64,000 nt of DNA from Deltaproteobacteria bacterium (GTDB taxonomy: Bacteria > Lernaellota > Lernaellaia > JACKCT01): the NCBI GenBank assembly GCA_020633895.1, contig JACKCT010000007.1, forward strand, positions 1 to 64,000. Direction: 5' to 3'. The notes beneath the pieces are model-generated. The model was not told the origin of the DNA, ran no database searches, and saw only the letters and a list, made by a program, of their open reading frames with translations. Below are positions 17,624 through 26,019 of this stretch, piece after piece (positions within the stretch are counted from its first letter, which is position 1; each line of letters starts with the position of its first letter). Made by a program: the position numbers and the translations under genes.

Positions 17624-18088
17624 CCCAGTTTTAATCTGTGCTTCGATGCCAACGAGTAACCTCCAATCTGTTGACGTTAATCCGTTTTCCAACCCCGCAG
17701 GTCGCCGCAAGCCGCTAAGATCAATACCTATTCTGCACTGATGCTCTTCGCGTCTGCAGGGCCATAGTCGAACGCCGACGATGTCAACGTTATCCTGTAT
17801 TGGTAGCGCAATGATGAGTGGGTTACTTAGGCACTATGGGCTCTTGAAATTCCAATGTACACTAAGATCGTCTTGTGCCGCAACTCCGAGCCGCGAAAGG
17901 AATTATCATGGACAAGACCCATTCGTCCCAGAGCGTCGAGATGGCGGTCGTGGATATTTCTTAACTGTTATGATCCAGAAATGGGGTGCGGAACATCAGC
18001 AGCATCGCCGTCGATCCGCATTTTCCCTCGGTGTGGGGCAAGCCGTCATCGTACGTGGTGTGATTTCGAATTGATGGGAGCGATAACT
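17624..18088. other. regulatory intergenic region with operator-like repeat
   Basis: About 465 bases between the DUF2293 gene (-) and the HTH gene (+). An open frame on + runs through it from 17855 but has no coding character before 18089. The stretch contains the 22-bp repeat copy at 17974-17995. No RNA gene or mobile element is seen. Confidence 0.45.
17974..17995 (+). promoter_or_regulatory. 22-bp operator-like repeat, copy 1
   Basis: The core AATGGGGTGCGGAACA, preceded by TCCAGA, matches the reverse complement of 25886-25907 at 21 of 22 positions (one G/A difference at the sixth base). It lies 93 bases upstream of the HTH gene start at 18089 and reads in the direction of that gene. The other copy reads in the direction of the SNF2/PLD operon. 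The same orientation relative to both transcription units suggests a protein-binding site, possibly for the HTH protein itself. An alternative is the terminal repeat pair of a transferred cassette. Confidence 0.55.
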
Positions 18089-18427
18089 ATGACAAAAGAT
18101 ACCGACGCCAATAGTAGCCCAGAATTTCTAACCGTTGAACAACTTGCACTACTGCTTCAGCTTCCAGAGACGACAGTTTATCAACTCGTTCGACGACGAG
18201 TGCTTCCCGGTACGAAGTATGGCAAACAGTGGCGTTTCTACCGTCCAGATATAATTCAGTGGCATCGTGAGAACGCGACCGTCTCACCAACTCGCCAGGA
18301 TTCGATCGGAGAAAGTAGGTTTGTTTTGGAATCACGGGGTGACATTCGTCCGATAACGACAGATCGGCAAAAACAGAGCCTGCCATCTATTGCTCCCTAC
18401 AACTGGGGGCAAGAAACATCTCGATGA
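18089..18427 (+). CDS. excisionase-type helix-turn-helix regulator
   Basis: A 112-aa protein with an HTH_17/MerR-like DNA-binding domain: FLTVEQLALLLQLPETTVYQLVRRRVLPG followed by KYGKQWRFYRPDIIQWHRE, the classic helix-turn-helix plus wing of excisionase-family regulators. I chose the ATG at 18089 because GGGAG lies 8 bases before it; the longer open frame from 17855 has no family-like residues. The C-terminal ~45 residues are low complexity. It faces the SNF2/PLD operon and has a copy of the 22-bp repeat upstream, with the second copy upstream of that operon. A role as local repressor or activator of both units is inferred. In other islands such small proteins regulate restriction-modification-like loci. 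Confidence 0.7.
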   Translation: MTKDTDANSSPEFLTVEQLALLLQLPETTVYQLVRRRVLPGTKYGKQWRFYRPDIIQWHRENATVSPTRQDSIGESRFVLESRGDIRPITTDRQKQSLPSIAPYNWGQETSR

Positions 18428-18590
18428 GGTGGTAAGCGATTTGGACTGCACGGATCGGGCTCGAGAAACAGAGGCGATTAGCGCAACGCCGCCAACAGGG
18501 ACTGGTTGCAGGCGGCGGCTGATTCCAGCAAATCACCGATTCCTGGCATTCGTAGGGGATTGCTACTTGAGATCGCAGCCACAGAAGTGC
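18428..18590. other. convergent junction with weak inverted repeat
   Basis: The gap between the HTH gene (+) and the operon end (-). It holds a G+C-rich imperfect hairpin, CGCCGCC pairing with GGCGGCG across a ~17-base loop near 18487-18520, without a T tract. This may end transcription from one or both sides. Confidence 0.3.
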
Positions 18591-18968
18591 CTATTCCTGA
18601 TCCCGTCCTGCTACAAGATATTCTAGCCGATCGCATTCCTCAGCCGTCCGACGCACGTGTCCTCGAAATTCATTTGCCGTCAGGCCAACCTTGGGGATCC
18701 ACGACTCTCCGACCAGATGTCCGTGTTCATCGACTCGAAATCCCACGCGTCGAGTGAATCGATTGCGATTCCACAGTCCGAGCAATATCTCACGATCGTT
18801 CCGATAGGACGTCGATCGATCCACATACCCAAACAGTTCGTACGAATCGTCCTGCTCGCGGACAAAGACTTTTTGCCGCCGCGCATTGGAAAATTTGACG
18901 ACGACATGCCGCCCCTCGACCGCGAGATCTGGGTCCTCGGCGCACCAATGGGTCCAATCACTGGTCAT
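18591..18968 (-). CDS. small accessory protein of SNF2/PLD operon
   Basis: A 125-aa protein, last of the four-gene operon. Its ATG (18968) overlaps the SNF2 gene's stop by 11 nt, so it is translated from the same message. The sequence is soluble, with an alternating beta pattern (GRHVVVKFSNARRQKVFVRE, then YELFGYVDRSTSY) and a helical C-terminus (NEFRGHVRRTAEECDRLEYLV). The alpha/beta pattern recalls CesT/YbjN-like small chaperone folds, but this is weak and I do not assign a family. As a coupled partner it could be a specificity or inhibitory subunit of the helicase; that is inference. Confidence 0.6.
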   Translation of the reverse strand: MTSDWTHWCAEDPDLAVEGRHVVVKFSNARRQKVFVREQDDSYELFGYVDRSTSYRNDREILLGLWNRNRFTRRVGFRVDEHGHLVGESWIPKVGLTANEFRGHVRRTAEECDRLEYLVAGRDQE

Positions 18969-21900
18969 AATGATCGCCTTCGGTTTGGAGATCGTCGCGA
19001 AAAATCGAAAGGGGTTGATCTACATCGGGTAGGTGAATTGTCTTAAGCACGTCCGCGTGGGACGTGATTCGCGCGATCAAGGCCTCGATGCGTGCCACGT
19101 CGTGCCGCGGATTTCCCAGGACGACATCGCCCTCGACGGTCAGATCATAGGTTCGGTCGTCGCCAGAGTGGATGGCGCCGATTCGAAAGCTGTTTTGGCT
19201 CGCGGTTTGTTCGATCATGGGCAGGGCGTCGTCCAAGCCAACATGGCCCACGGGACTGACACAGCGAACCAGGATGTTCTGCTCGTCCGTATCTAGGTGG
19301 AGAGCGAAAGGCTGGACTCGGTCGTTCGGCATCCGCCTCGTGCCCAGGAGTTTTCCGTACTCGACCGAACTATCCCATTCGACAGAAAGATGTTCGAAGG
19401 TCGCTTGTCGGATCTCGTCCAAGCGCCTCATCACGAGCGCGGCTTCACTGGGCGTCACGGCAAGATCCTTAATCGGTCCTTGCGTCGCCCACGTGGGGAC
19501 GGGAAACGCGCTGACTAAGGGACTTGCGTCAGCTTGTGAGCGGGCCAATCCGTCGTGGATCGCTTTTTCTACTTCGATGAGCTTGGAGTCGTATTTGGGG
19601 GTGGACAGATCCTCATGCATCAGTCGAAGGAAGGTGTCCATACGTTGCAGGACCCGCTGGACTTGAAGCACTTCCACCGTGTCTCCCAGGTAGGGATAGA
19701 AGACCTGGAGAAAGTCATCCCCATTGGGGGAGCGATCCAAGGCTCCCAGGCGACGAGCGGTTTGAGATCGAACCCGGTCGATACGTCCAATACGCTGTTC
19801 CATCGACGATGGGGTCCAGGAGATTCCGTAGTGGTGAACCGATGAGCAAAAGGTGTGCAGATCTTCACCCTCTTTGAGCAGATCGGTCGTCACCAAAATG
19901 AATGGATATCCGGGCATTCGGAATTGGTGGACCATGGTCTTGTTGACCTTGCCGGACATCCCACAAATTGGCTGCTGTTTTTTCAAGGTGTTGCCGAAGT
20001 ATCGTGCCGCGTCTCCCAGGGTGATTCCGCGGGCCTCCGGCGCGTTCACATCCAAAATCAGATCGAAGTGCTGGGCAATCTGGGACAACTCATCAAACGC
20101 CCCCCAAGAGCGCTGCTCCAGAGGCGTATTCTGTTGATCCTCCAGCCAATCCAAAAACACCCGAATGCGGCTTTCGTCCCGTTCGAGGCGGTCCTCGTCA
20201 AGAGACTCGCGAGTCCCGGATTCCAGGCTTCCGATCCGCTGGATCATGAGCACATAAAGATCGATAAACGCGTGGCCCAGGCGGGCTGCCGTCTTGAGAA
20301 GTTCGGCCCGAAGTTCTTGTTCCCGTAGGCGGTTGTGAAAGGTCGTCGATTTGGAAATCGGGAAAAGGGCCTGTTGGAGTCGGGGGCGCTGGCGCAGTTC
20401 GGTGAAAAAGGTCCGTTGCTCGAGTTGATCGACCACGTCTTTCGCCTCGGTGGTATAGCCGGGCTTATGAAGATGGGCATAGATTTCCTGCCAGAGGATC
20501 TTGGCTTGGTTAGCCCGTTCGCCCCCTATGTCTTTCAAAACCTCGATCGTTCCCCCTTGAGCGGCCACGAATTGCTCGAAAACGGAGGGCTTGGACGACG
20601 CAGGCAAGTAGCTAATCGCCTTTTCCTGGATGAGCCGCCGCACCTCGTCGGCGGGCTTGCCCACACATTTACAAATGGCCGCGAAGACTTGGCCGGGGGG
20701 TACGCCCAGCAGCTCGGAGGCATGGTTGATTTCAAAGAAGATGCGATACGGGGATTTGGATTTCAGGAAGCGTTTTTGAAGATCCGCTCCGCTGATCACC
20801 CCTTTGGGACCGTGCCCGCGAAAAAACCAAGCGAAGAACGTTTCATTGCCCCCCGGATCCTCGTCCAGGGACTCACGGGGTAGGTCATCATCGTCATCGG
20901 GCTTATCGGTTGGTTGGGAAGGCGATTTAATGCCACGAAGCCGCTCATCACGGTACTGCTCCACAACACGATCAAAGGTTGTGATCGCGGTCTTTGGCAG
21001 CCGTTCTCGCAACGAGTCGATGAGCCATTGATCGTAGCGTTCGTTGAGTTTCTGCTGGAGTTCTTTAACCGAGGCCACCCGTCGGACGAAAACCAGGGAC
21101 TTGTTCCCGCGAGTCCAGGCGCCATCCAAGCTGTCGACAATGGCATCCATCTTGGGATGGGGCAGTTCTTTCCCAAAAAGTTGCCGATAATCCCGGGCGA
21201 TCCGATTGACATCATGGACGTCAATCCCTTCCCGTTCTTCCTCCAATATGGTGCCGTCCGCGTCATCGTCGTAAAAGGTTGCCGGTGCCTCCTGGTCATC
21301 CGAGGTTTTGAGTTTAGTCGTTTCCAGGAAGCTCTCAAAGGACGCGAGCATCCCCACTTGAAATGAGCGGCCAAATTTCTCACTGGCCAGAAGTTCGGCC
21401 ACCTTTTTCTGGATGAGAGCGACAATCAGTCGTTGCCTGTCATTGGCGATATGGATGGGCTCATCATGGACGAGGACGCCGCCTTCGCGCCATTCCCGAC
21501 GGTATTGGTTCTTGGTGAGATGCTGATTACCGGCTTGGATTTGGGAAACACGCCGGATCAAAAAGGAGCGGGCGAGATTTTTTTTGTCCTCGTCTTCGAT
21601 CTCCTTGCGGCACAAGTCGGCGAAATCCTGGCCGTGGCCAAAGACGTCCATTTGATTCCAGACGTGCTGGTAGGTCTCTTCCAGGGGGGTTGCCGAGAGA
21701 AGAAGCAGTCGGTCTGCCCGTTGACCATAGTCAGGGAACTGATGAGGGTCCGGATTGACTGCCGGGTGGCCGAAGGCATGAGCCAAGACCCTATTGCGGG
21801 CGGACGACCCAGAAGCAAAGCCATGCTTGATATTATGGCCTTCGTCGAAGATTACCAGATCGAAGTGGGGCATCAGGCAGCAAAGAGCCATGGCGTAGCG

Positions 21901-22452
21901 ATCCTTGAAGATCGCCTTATCCGACACTTGAAACGCCCTGGTGTCGAGCCAAGGGATCGCCGATTTCAAGTGGGCAACCTTTTCACGCCACAGGTTCTTT
22001 TCATCTTTTAGTGACATGCTGAAACTGGTGAGGCGTAGAAAAAAATCCTGCCGCGGATTTCTCACCAGCTCATCAATGAAATCCTTCAGGTTCCGGCATG
22101 CCGCCGACGAACGGGTGGGATTTCCAGCGGCCGAACGCAGCCGCAAATCGGAGAACTTGATGTTGTGGTGGACGAAATTCGAGTATTCCTTGACCCACTT
22201 GTGCTGAAGATTCTCTTGAGGGGCGATCACCAGAAACCGAAATTCCGGGTTGTAGTGGCGAAAGAGGGCGAGGGTACCTAAGGCCACGTAGGTTTTACCC
22301 ATACCCACTTCATCCGCCAGATACGCCACCTTGTGTCGTTCGAGAATATTGTGTAGCGCCACAGCACCTTCGAGCTGGGAGCGGGCTCGGCTGGGCTGGC
22401 CAATACGGGCGTCCAGATCCAGAAGCTGCTCAGCGGCTTGGATATCGATCAT
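18958..22452 (-). CDS. SNF2/RapA-type helicase of defence-like operon
   Basis: An 1164-aa superfamily 2 ATPase. I chose the ATG at 22452 because it overlaps the PLD gene's TGA (ATGA); a longer frame to 22494 adds residues antisense-like in style. Motif I is DEVGMGKT (47-54), motif II is DEGH near residue 200 (FDLVIFDEGHNIKHG), LLLLSATPLEET is motif III, and QRIGRIDRVRSQ near 887 is motif VI. The C-terminal helicase half has LLKEGEDLHTF. The long insert between the two lobes (about 400-800) is charged and mostly helical. The DEGH box and RIDR are typical of SNF2/HepA-like proteins that act as translocases in several anti-phage systems, for instance the DISARM helicase DrmD. No methyltransferase lies nearby. 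Confidence 0.85.
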   Translation of the reverse strand: MIDIQAAEQLLDLDARIGQPSRARSQLEGAVALHNILERHKVAYLADEVGMGKTYVALGTLALFRHYNPEFRFLVIAPQENLQHKWVKEYSNFVHHNIKFSDLRLRSAAGNPTRSSAACRNLKDFIDELVRNPRQDFFLRLTSFSMSLKDEKNLWREKVAHLKSAIPWLDTRAFQVSDKAIFKDRYAMALCCLMPHFDLVIFDEGHNIKHGFASGSSARNRVLAHAFGHPAVNPDPHQFPDYGQRADRLLLLSATPLEETYQHVWNQMDVFGHGQDFADLCRKEIEDEDKKNLARSFLIRRVSQIQAGNQHLTKNQYRREWREGGVLVHDEPIHIANDRQRLIVALIQKKVAELLASEKFGRSFQVGMLASFESFLETTKLKTSDDQEAPATFYDDDADGTILEEEREGIDVHDVNRIARDYRQLFGKELPHPKMDAIVDSLDGAWTRGNKSLVFVRRVASVKELQQKLNERYDQWLIDSLRERLPKTAITTFDRVVEQYRDERLRGIKSPSQPTDKPDDDDDLPRESLDEDPGGNETFFAWFFRGHGPKGVISGADLQKRFLKSKSPYRIFFEINHASELLGVPPGQVFAAICKCVGKPADEVRRLIQEKAISYLPASSKPSVFEQFVAAQGGTIEVLKDIGGERANQAKILWQEIYAHLHKPGYTTEAKDVVDQLEQRTFFTELRQRPRLQQALFPISKSTTFHNRLREQELRAELLKTAARLGHAFIDLYVLMIQRIGSLESGTRESLDEDRLERDESRIRVFLDWLEDQQNTPLEQRSWGAFDELSQIAQHFDLILDVNAPEARGITLGDAARYFGNTLKKQQPICGMSGKVNKTMVHQFRMPGYPFILVTTDLLKEGEDLHTFCSSVHHYGISWTPSSMEQRIGRIDRVRSQTARRLGALDRSPNGDDFLQVFYPYLGDTVEVLQVQRVLQRMDTFLRLMHEDLSTPKYDSKLIEVEKAIHDGLARSQADASPLVSAFPVPTWATQGPIKDLAVTPSEAALVMRRLDEIRQATFEHLSVEWDSSVEYGKLLGTRRMPNDRVQPFALHLDTDEQNILVRCVSPVGHVGLDDALPMIEQTASQNSFRIGAIHSGDDRTYDLTVEGDVVLGNPRHDVARIEALIARITSHADVLKTIHLPDVDQPLSIFRDDLQTEGDHYDQ

Positions 22453-24515
22453 GATCCATCCTCCACAACGGCTTGGGCTCGTTGGACGAACCACGACTCG
22501 AACCAGTCCAAGAACTTGACCATCTCCGGATCTTGGGAATTTCGCCCGAGGAGGCGATCGCGAAGTTGATTGACTGCGGCTAGGCGTAGGTGAAGGCGTT
22601 GGACGTCGTCAGAATGGTTCTGCCAAAAAGACACGTGGTGCTTTTGGCATTCCTGGACCAGCTGCTGGGCGCAAAGTAGCCCCACATAGTGCTCAATTGG
22701 ATCCCCTTCATCTTTTTGATCCAGATCCAGAATCTTGTCGATGAGGCTGGCCAGGGAGTCGTATTTTAGACCGAAGACCAGGTAGCGAATCCGTTTGGTA
22801 TTGGCGTCGTCCAGCGCTTTTTTAATCTCGTTCTCCAGACACCCGAATGCGTGAAAAATGCCAGCAAAGCGATCGAAGAGGGTCTCCCGGTATTCCTGCT
22901 TCGCCAGGGGCACGACCAAGGCGCTGTCATCGGCGGTGAGCTGAAGAAAGAGCCCGGAATTGAGGGCTGCGGCTTTCTGTTCTGGCGTGAGCAGCGACCA
23001 ATACTCGTAGATTTGCTGGGGCGTCAGTTCGCCAAAGAGGGAGGGCTTTTGGTCCATATCGTCCTCTTGAACCAGCAAGGGCGCCGGCTCTTCGTCCCCG
23101 GCTTGGACATTGAGAATGGACGTGGATTTGAGGATTCGCTGGAGCACCTTCGCCGCCGTGTCCGCGATGGGGATCCACCGGCGCGGAGCCAGATTGTCCA
23201 GGTCAAACAGGGATTGATCCTGATGAAAGACGCTCAACGCCGGCGAGGAATGAGCATCGTCCCAGTAGGCGGCGGCCTGCTCGGATCGCCATGAGTACTT
23301 GAGCGCGAGATGGGTTGCGATGGACTTTCTGCGCGCTTCATCCTCGGCGCTTTCGTGAAAGGCTTTGGGGGGCACGTCGTCCACCTCCAGCCACCAGGCG
23401 GGTCGCTTGTCGTGGGCGACTTCCACGAGAAAACCGGTTTCGAAATTGGCCTGACCCGAATGGGCGGCGTTCGTCAGATTCACGGATCCGACGAAGAGAA
23501 TCTCTTGCTTGGTCGATGGGGAGAAGAAGCGGTAGACCTTGGCATGGACAAAGCGCTCGGCCACGTCCTTTTGTCCCCCTCGTCGTCGCAAACTCTTGGG
23601 CAGCTGACCCCAAGCGGCATGCCGGACGTCCAGATCATGGATGGAATCAAAGAAATCCCGTGAACAAAGGGCTTCGCCTTTCTCATTGCGTGGCAGATAG
23701 ATCTGCAAGCTTTTCGGGTGGAATCGTTGCACCAGGTCGATCAGGGGCAGAGATCGGGTACCGGGACCGAAGTACGGAGAGATGACCTCCAAGTTCCAGC
23801 CCTCCAACGAATAACGAAAGGAATCCTGAATGAACTGCACGACCGATCCCTGGGCACTGGAGTAGAAGTGGGGGAGGAGCCGATGGTCCTTGCCTCCTCG
23901 TCGCTTCTTCCGTGGTCGCGTTTGCTCGGCGACGAACCGCCGGATCGATTCGAGAGCGGCATGGCCTTGAGACAAGCGCTTAGCCGATATGGCCACGAGC
24001 TCGTCGAAGGTCGCCAGCAAGGAGTCATGCATGCGCGTGGCGTGGCCTTGATGGACTTCTTCCACATGACAGACTTCCACGTTTTCCCACCAACCCGATC
24101 TCGTGAGATTGGCCGACATGCAAGCCACCATCAGGGCCTGGGAGGGAGGTTCGTCTGGGTCCGACGGCGCGTTCTCCACCAAGACGAAGACGTTTTTCGG
24201 GTGAAAAACCCCATGGGGGCGCCGTACGGCGATACGCTGGAGATGAAGCTTCGCTGATCCCGATTCGGGGGCCAGGCCATCCTGATCGTAGTAGACCGCC
24301 ACGCCGCCCTTGACCAATTGGAGTGGTTCTTCGAGTTGGACGCGCCGAACGGCGGGCACATGGCTAAAGGGAACGTCAAAGAAAACCGGGAGGATCTCAT
24401 CCTCAAAAAATCCCGGGTCGAATTGGTAGGTGGTGAAAACAGCGGCATTGATTTTCCGACCATTGATGTAGTTCTGAAGGTGCTCGGAGAGCACGGCGCG
24501 AGGTATGGTGCTCAC
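22449..24515 (-). CDS. phospholipase D-like protein with two HxK sites
   Basis: A 688-aa protein starting with GTG at 24515, which overlaps the upstream stop codon as GTGA. The longer frame to 24671 is shadow. Two PLD half-sites are visible: VFHPKNVFVL with H105 and K107, followed by CMSANLTRSGWWENVEV; and RFVHAKVYRFF with H324 and K326, followed by LFVGSVNLTNAAH. Two HxK motifs each trailed by an SxNLT block fit one bilobed active site, as in PLD-family nucleases and restriction enzymes such as BfiI or DISARM DrmC. The C-terminal ~280 residues are helical and unassigned. It is sandwiched between a protein of unknown family and an SNF2 helicase, all coupled. A nuclease role is inferred from this pairing. 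Confidence 0.8.
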   Translation of the reverse strand: MSTIPRAVLSEHLQNYINGRKINAAVFTTYQFDPGFFEDEILPVFFDVPFSHVPAVRRVQLEEPLQLVKGGVAVYYDQDGLAPESGSAKLHLQRIAVRRPHGVFHPKNVFVLVENAPSDPDEPPSQALMVACMSANLTRSGWWENVEVCHVEEVHQGHATRMHDSLLATFDELVAISAKRLSQGHAALESIRRFVAEQTRPRKKRRGGKDHRLLPHFYSSAQGSVVQFIQDSFRYSLEGWNLEVISPYFGPGTRSLPLIDLVQRFHPKSLQIYLPRNEKGEALCSRDFFDSIHDLDVRHAAWGQLPKSLRRRGGQKDVAERFVHAKVYRFFSPSTKQEILFVGSVNLTNAAHSGQANFETGFLVEVAHDKRPAWWLEVDDVPPKAFHESAEDEARRKSIATHLALKYSWRSEQAAAYWDDAHSSPALSVFHQDQSLFDLDNLAPRRWIPIADTAAKVLQRILKSTSILNVQAGDEEPAPLLVQEDDMDQKPSLFGELTPQQIYEYWSLLTPEQKAAALNSGLFLQLTADDSALVVPLAKQEYRETLFDRFAGIFHAFGCLENEIKKALDDANTKRIRYLVFGLKYDSLASLIDKILDLDQKDEGDPIEHYVGLLCAQQLVQECQKHHVSFWQNHSDDVQRLHLRLAAVNQLRDRLLGRNSQDPEMVKFLDWFESWFVQRAQAVVEDGS

Positions 24516-25834
24516 GCCGCCTCCCCATCGAGTTCCAAGCTGATGGCATGGACCGTCGGTAGAAAATAAGGATGAACCCAGAAATCTCGGAGACGATCGC
24601 CGTCGGGGACAGCGGGCGAGTCGGTCTCTTCGTAGCGGACTTCGATGCGCCCTTCGCGAATAGCGATCCACGGTGCTGTGCCGTTCCGGTTGTTCATCAC
24701 GTCCCGATTCTGCTCGAAAAGCAAATGAAAGACGGTGTCATACGCGCCCGCCGCCAGCGCGCCTGCTATTTTCATCCAACGATGGGCGGCATCGGCACTT
24801 CGAAGCGCCGCCGAGAACTCCCCTTTTTGTGCCTCCGTCGCTGCCAGATCGATCGTCGGGGGCGGCTGCTCCCAACGCTGGCGCAGCCCTTCAACGACGT
24901 CTTCAAGACGTTGCCCGTCGGACCGCAGCAGAAGGCCAAACAACGCCACGGCCGGGGCGATCAGGAACTCGCACGTTCGAATCTGCTGTAACTTTTTGCT
25001 CAAAAGCCTGCCTGCCTCTCCGTAACTCTCGCAGGCCTGGGCCAGCTCGAGGATGCGATTTGGAGAGAGGACAAAAGGAGAATTCGGGGAGAGTGCGTAC
25101 ATGGCCTGGGCGAGAATGCGTTGCGGTCCCAGGACGTCATCCTCGGGATTCTGCGTCCAAAGAATGTGGCGTCGGTAGAACTCCTTTTCCATCTCAGCGA
25201 AGGGCTTGGCCAAAAGCTTCCCAATGGCTTCAAGAAGGCCCATGTCCTGACCGTCAAGTTTGAGGGTCACGCGCTTGGGGACGATCTTGCGGACCAGGAG
25301 ATCCAACGTCAGGCTCGTCTGAGATTGGAAATTTGGCATGAGGTAGTCGTCGACAAACTGCCGCGCTGGCGCGGTCAGTCGGGGCGGATTGCCCTCAAGC
25401 AATCCCGAAGCTTTAGTCGGGCTCGTATAAAGACCGGCGAGCCCATAGGTTTTCTGGTTGCTTAGGATCTGACAGTCCAAATCGGCGCTCAAGGTCACCC
25501 GATCCGACTCGGACAAATACTTCTGCGTCCTTTGGGTCCCTCGAAATGAGGTCTCGTTGTTGACTTTGTAGCGGGCATAAGCTGCCAACTGTTCCCATTT
25601 GAGAAACATGGGCAGGTCTCCGTCACCGATCCCATGATTGGATGCATGCTGGGCGATGGCGTAGCCGATGAGAGTGGCCTTAAAGTCCACCACCGAGGTG
25701 CTGACGGTCGTCAGATTGGAGACCACTTTGTGCCCGTATGAGGTCCAAATGGCTTGGATACCCAACGGGTCGCGGGAACCTTTGATCTCGGCGCGGGAGT
25801 CGAGGTCCGTGAGGATGGGACTAGCAATAACCAT
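24512..25834 (-). CDS. uncharacterised first protein of SNF2/PLD operon
   Basis: A 440-aa protein of unknown family. I chose the second of two adjacent ATG codons (25834) because AAGGAG lies 6 bases upstream; an ATG at 25879 would add 15 residues but has no ribosome site and sits right behind the 22-bp repeat. The N-terminus has DPLGIQAIWTSYGHKVVSNLTTVS and then LPMFLKWEQLAAYARY and GTQRTQKYLSE, a pattern that recalls DUF6361-like proteins of defence islands, but I cannot call it. The rest is helical, with a short hydrophobic run (IAPAVALFGLLL). No catalytic motif is obvious. The stop overlaps the PLD gene (GTGA). As the first gene of the unit it may be the DNA-recognition or scaffold subunit; this is inference. 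Confidence 0.7.
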   Translation of the reverse strand: MVIASPILTDLDSRAEIKGSRDPLGIQAIWTSYGHKVVSNLTTVSTSVVDFKATLIGYAIAQHASNHGIGDGDLPMFLKWEQLAAYARYKVNNETSFRGTQRTQKYLSESDRVTLSADLDCQILSNQKTYGLAGLYTSPTKASGLLEGNPPRLTAPARQFVDDYLMPNFQSQTSLTLDLLVRKIVPKRVTLKLDGQDMGLLEAIGKLLAKPFAEMEKEFYRRHILWTQNPEDDVLGPQRILAQAMYALSPNSPFVLSPNRILELAQACESYGEAGRLLSKKLQQIRTCEFLIAPAVALFGLLLRSDGQRLEDVVEGLRQRWEQPPPTIDLAATEAQKGEFSAALRSADAAHRWMKIAGALAAGAYDTVFHLLFEQNRDVMNNRNGTAPWIAIREGRIEVRYEETDSPAVPDGDRLRDFWVHPYFLPTVHAISLELDGEAA

Positions 25835-25885
25835 CATTTTCTCCTTGATGGCATCATTATGTGTTTTTTGATCAGACATTCAATG

Positions 25886-25907
25886 TGTTCCGCACCCCAT
25901 TCCTGGA
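25886..25907 (-). promoter_or_regulatory. 22-bp operator-like repeat, copy 2
   Basis: On the - strand this reads TCCAGG followed by the core AATGGGGTGCGGAACA, 21 of 22 identical to the site at 17974-17995. It lies 51 bases upstream of the chosen start of the 440-aa gene, or 6 bases before its alternative ATG, and reads toward that gene. It is therefore placed to act on the whole four-gene operon. Confidence 0.55.
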
Positions 25908-26019
25908 CCACTACGAGTGTAATTTTTCCAAGGCTTTGGGCCCTGGATTCGCAGGTTCCGAAGCGCAGGGAGGCGGAACTGAGGTCCACGCACCGCGAGC
26001 GGGTTACGTCGGTAACGAG

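Noticed and set aside
20335-20883. Open frame on the opposite strand of the helicase gene
   Set aside because: Long antisense shadow in a GC-rich coding stretch, without a start signal or recognisable domain.
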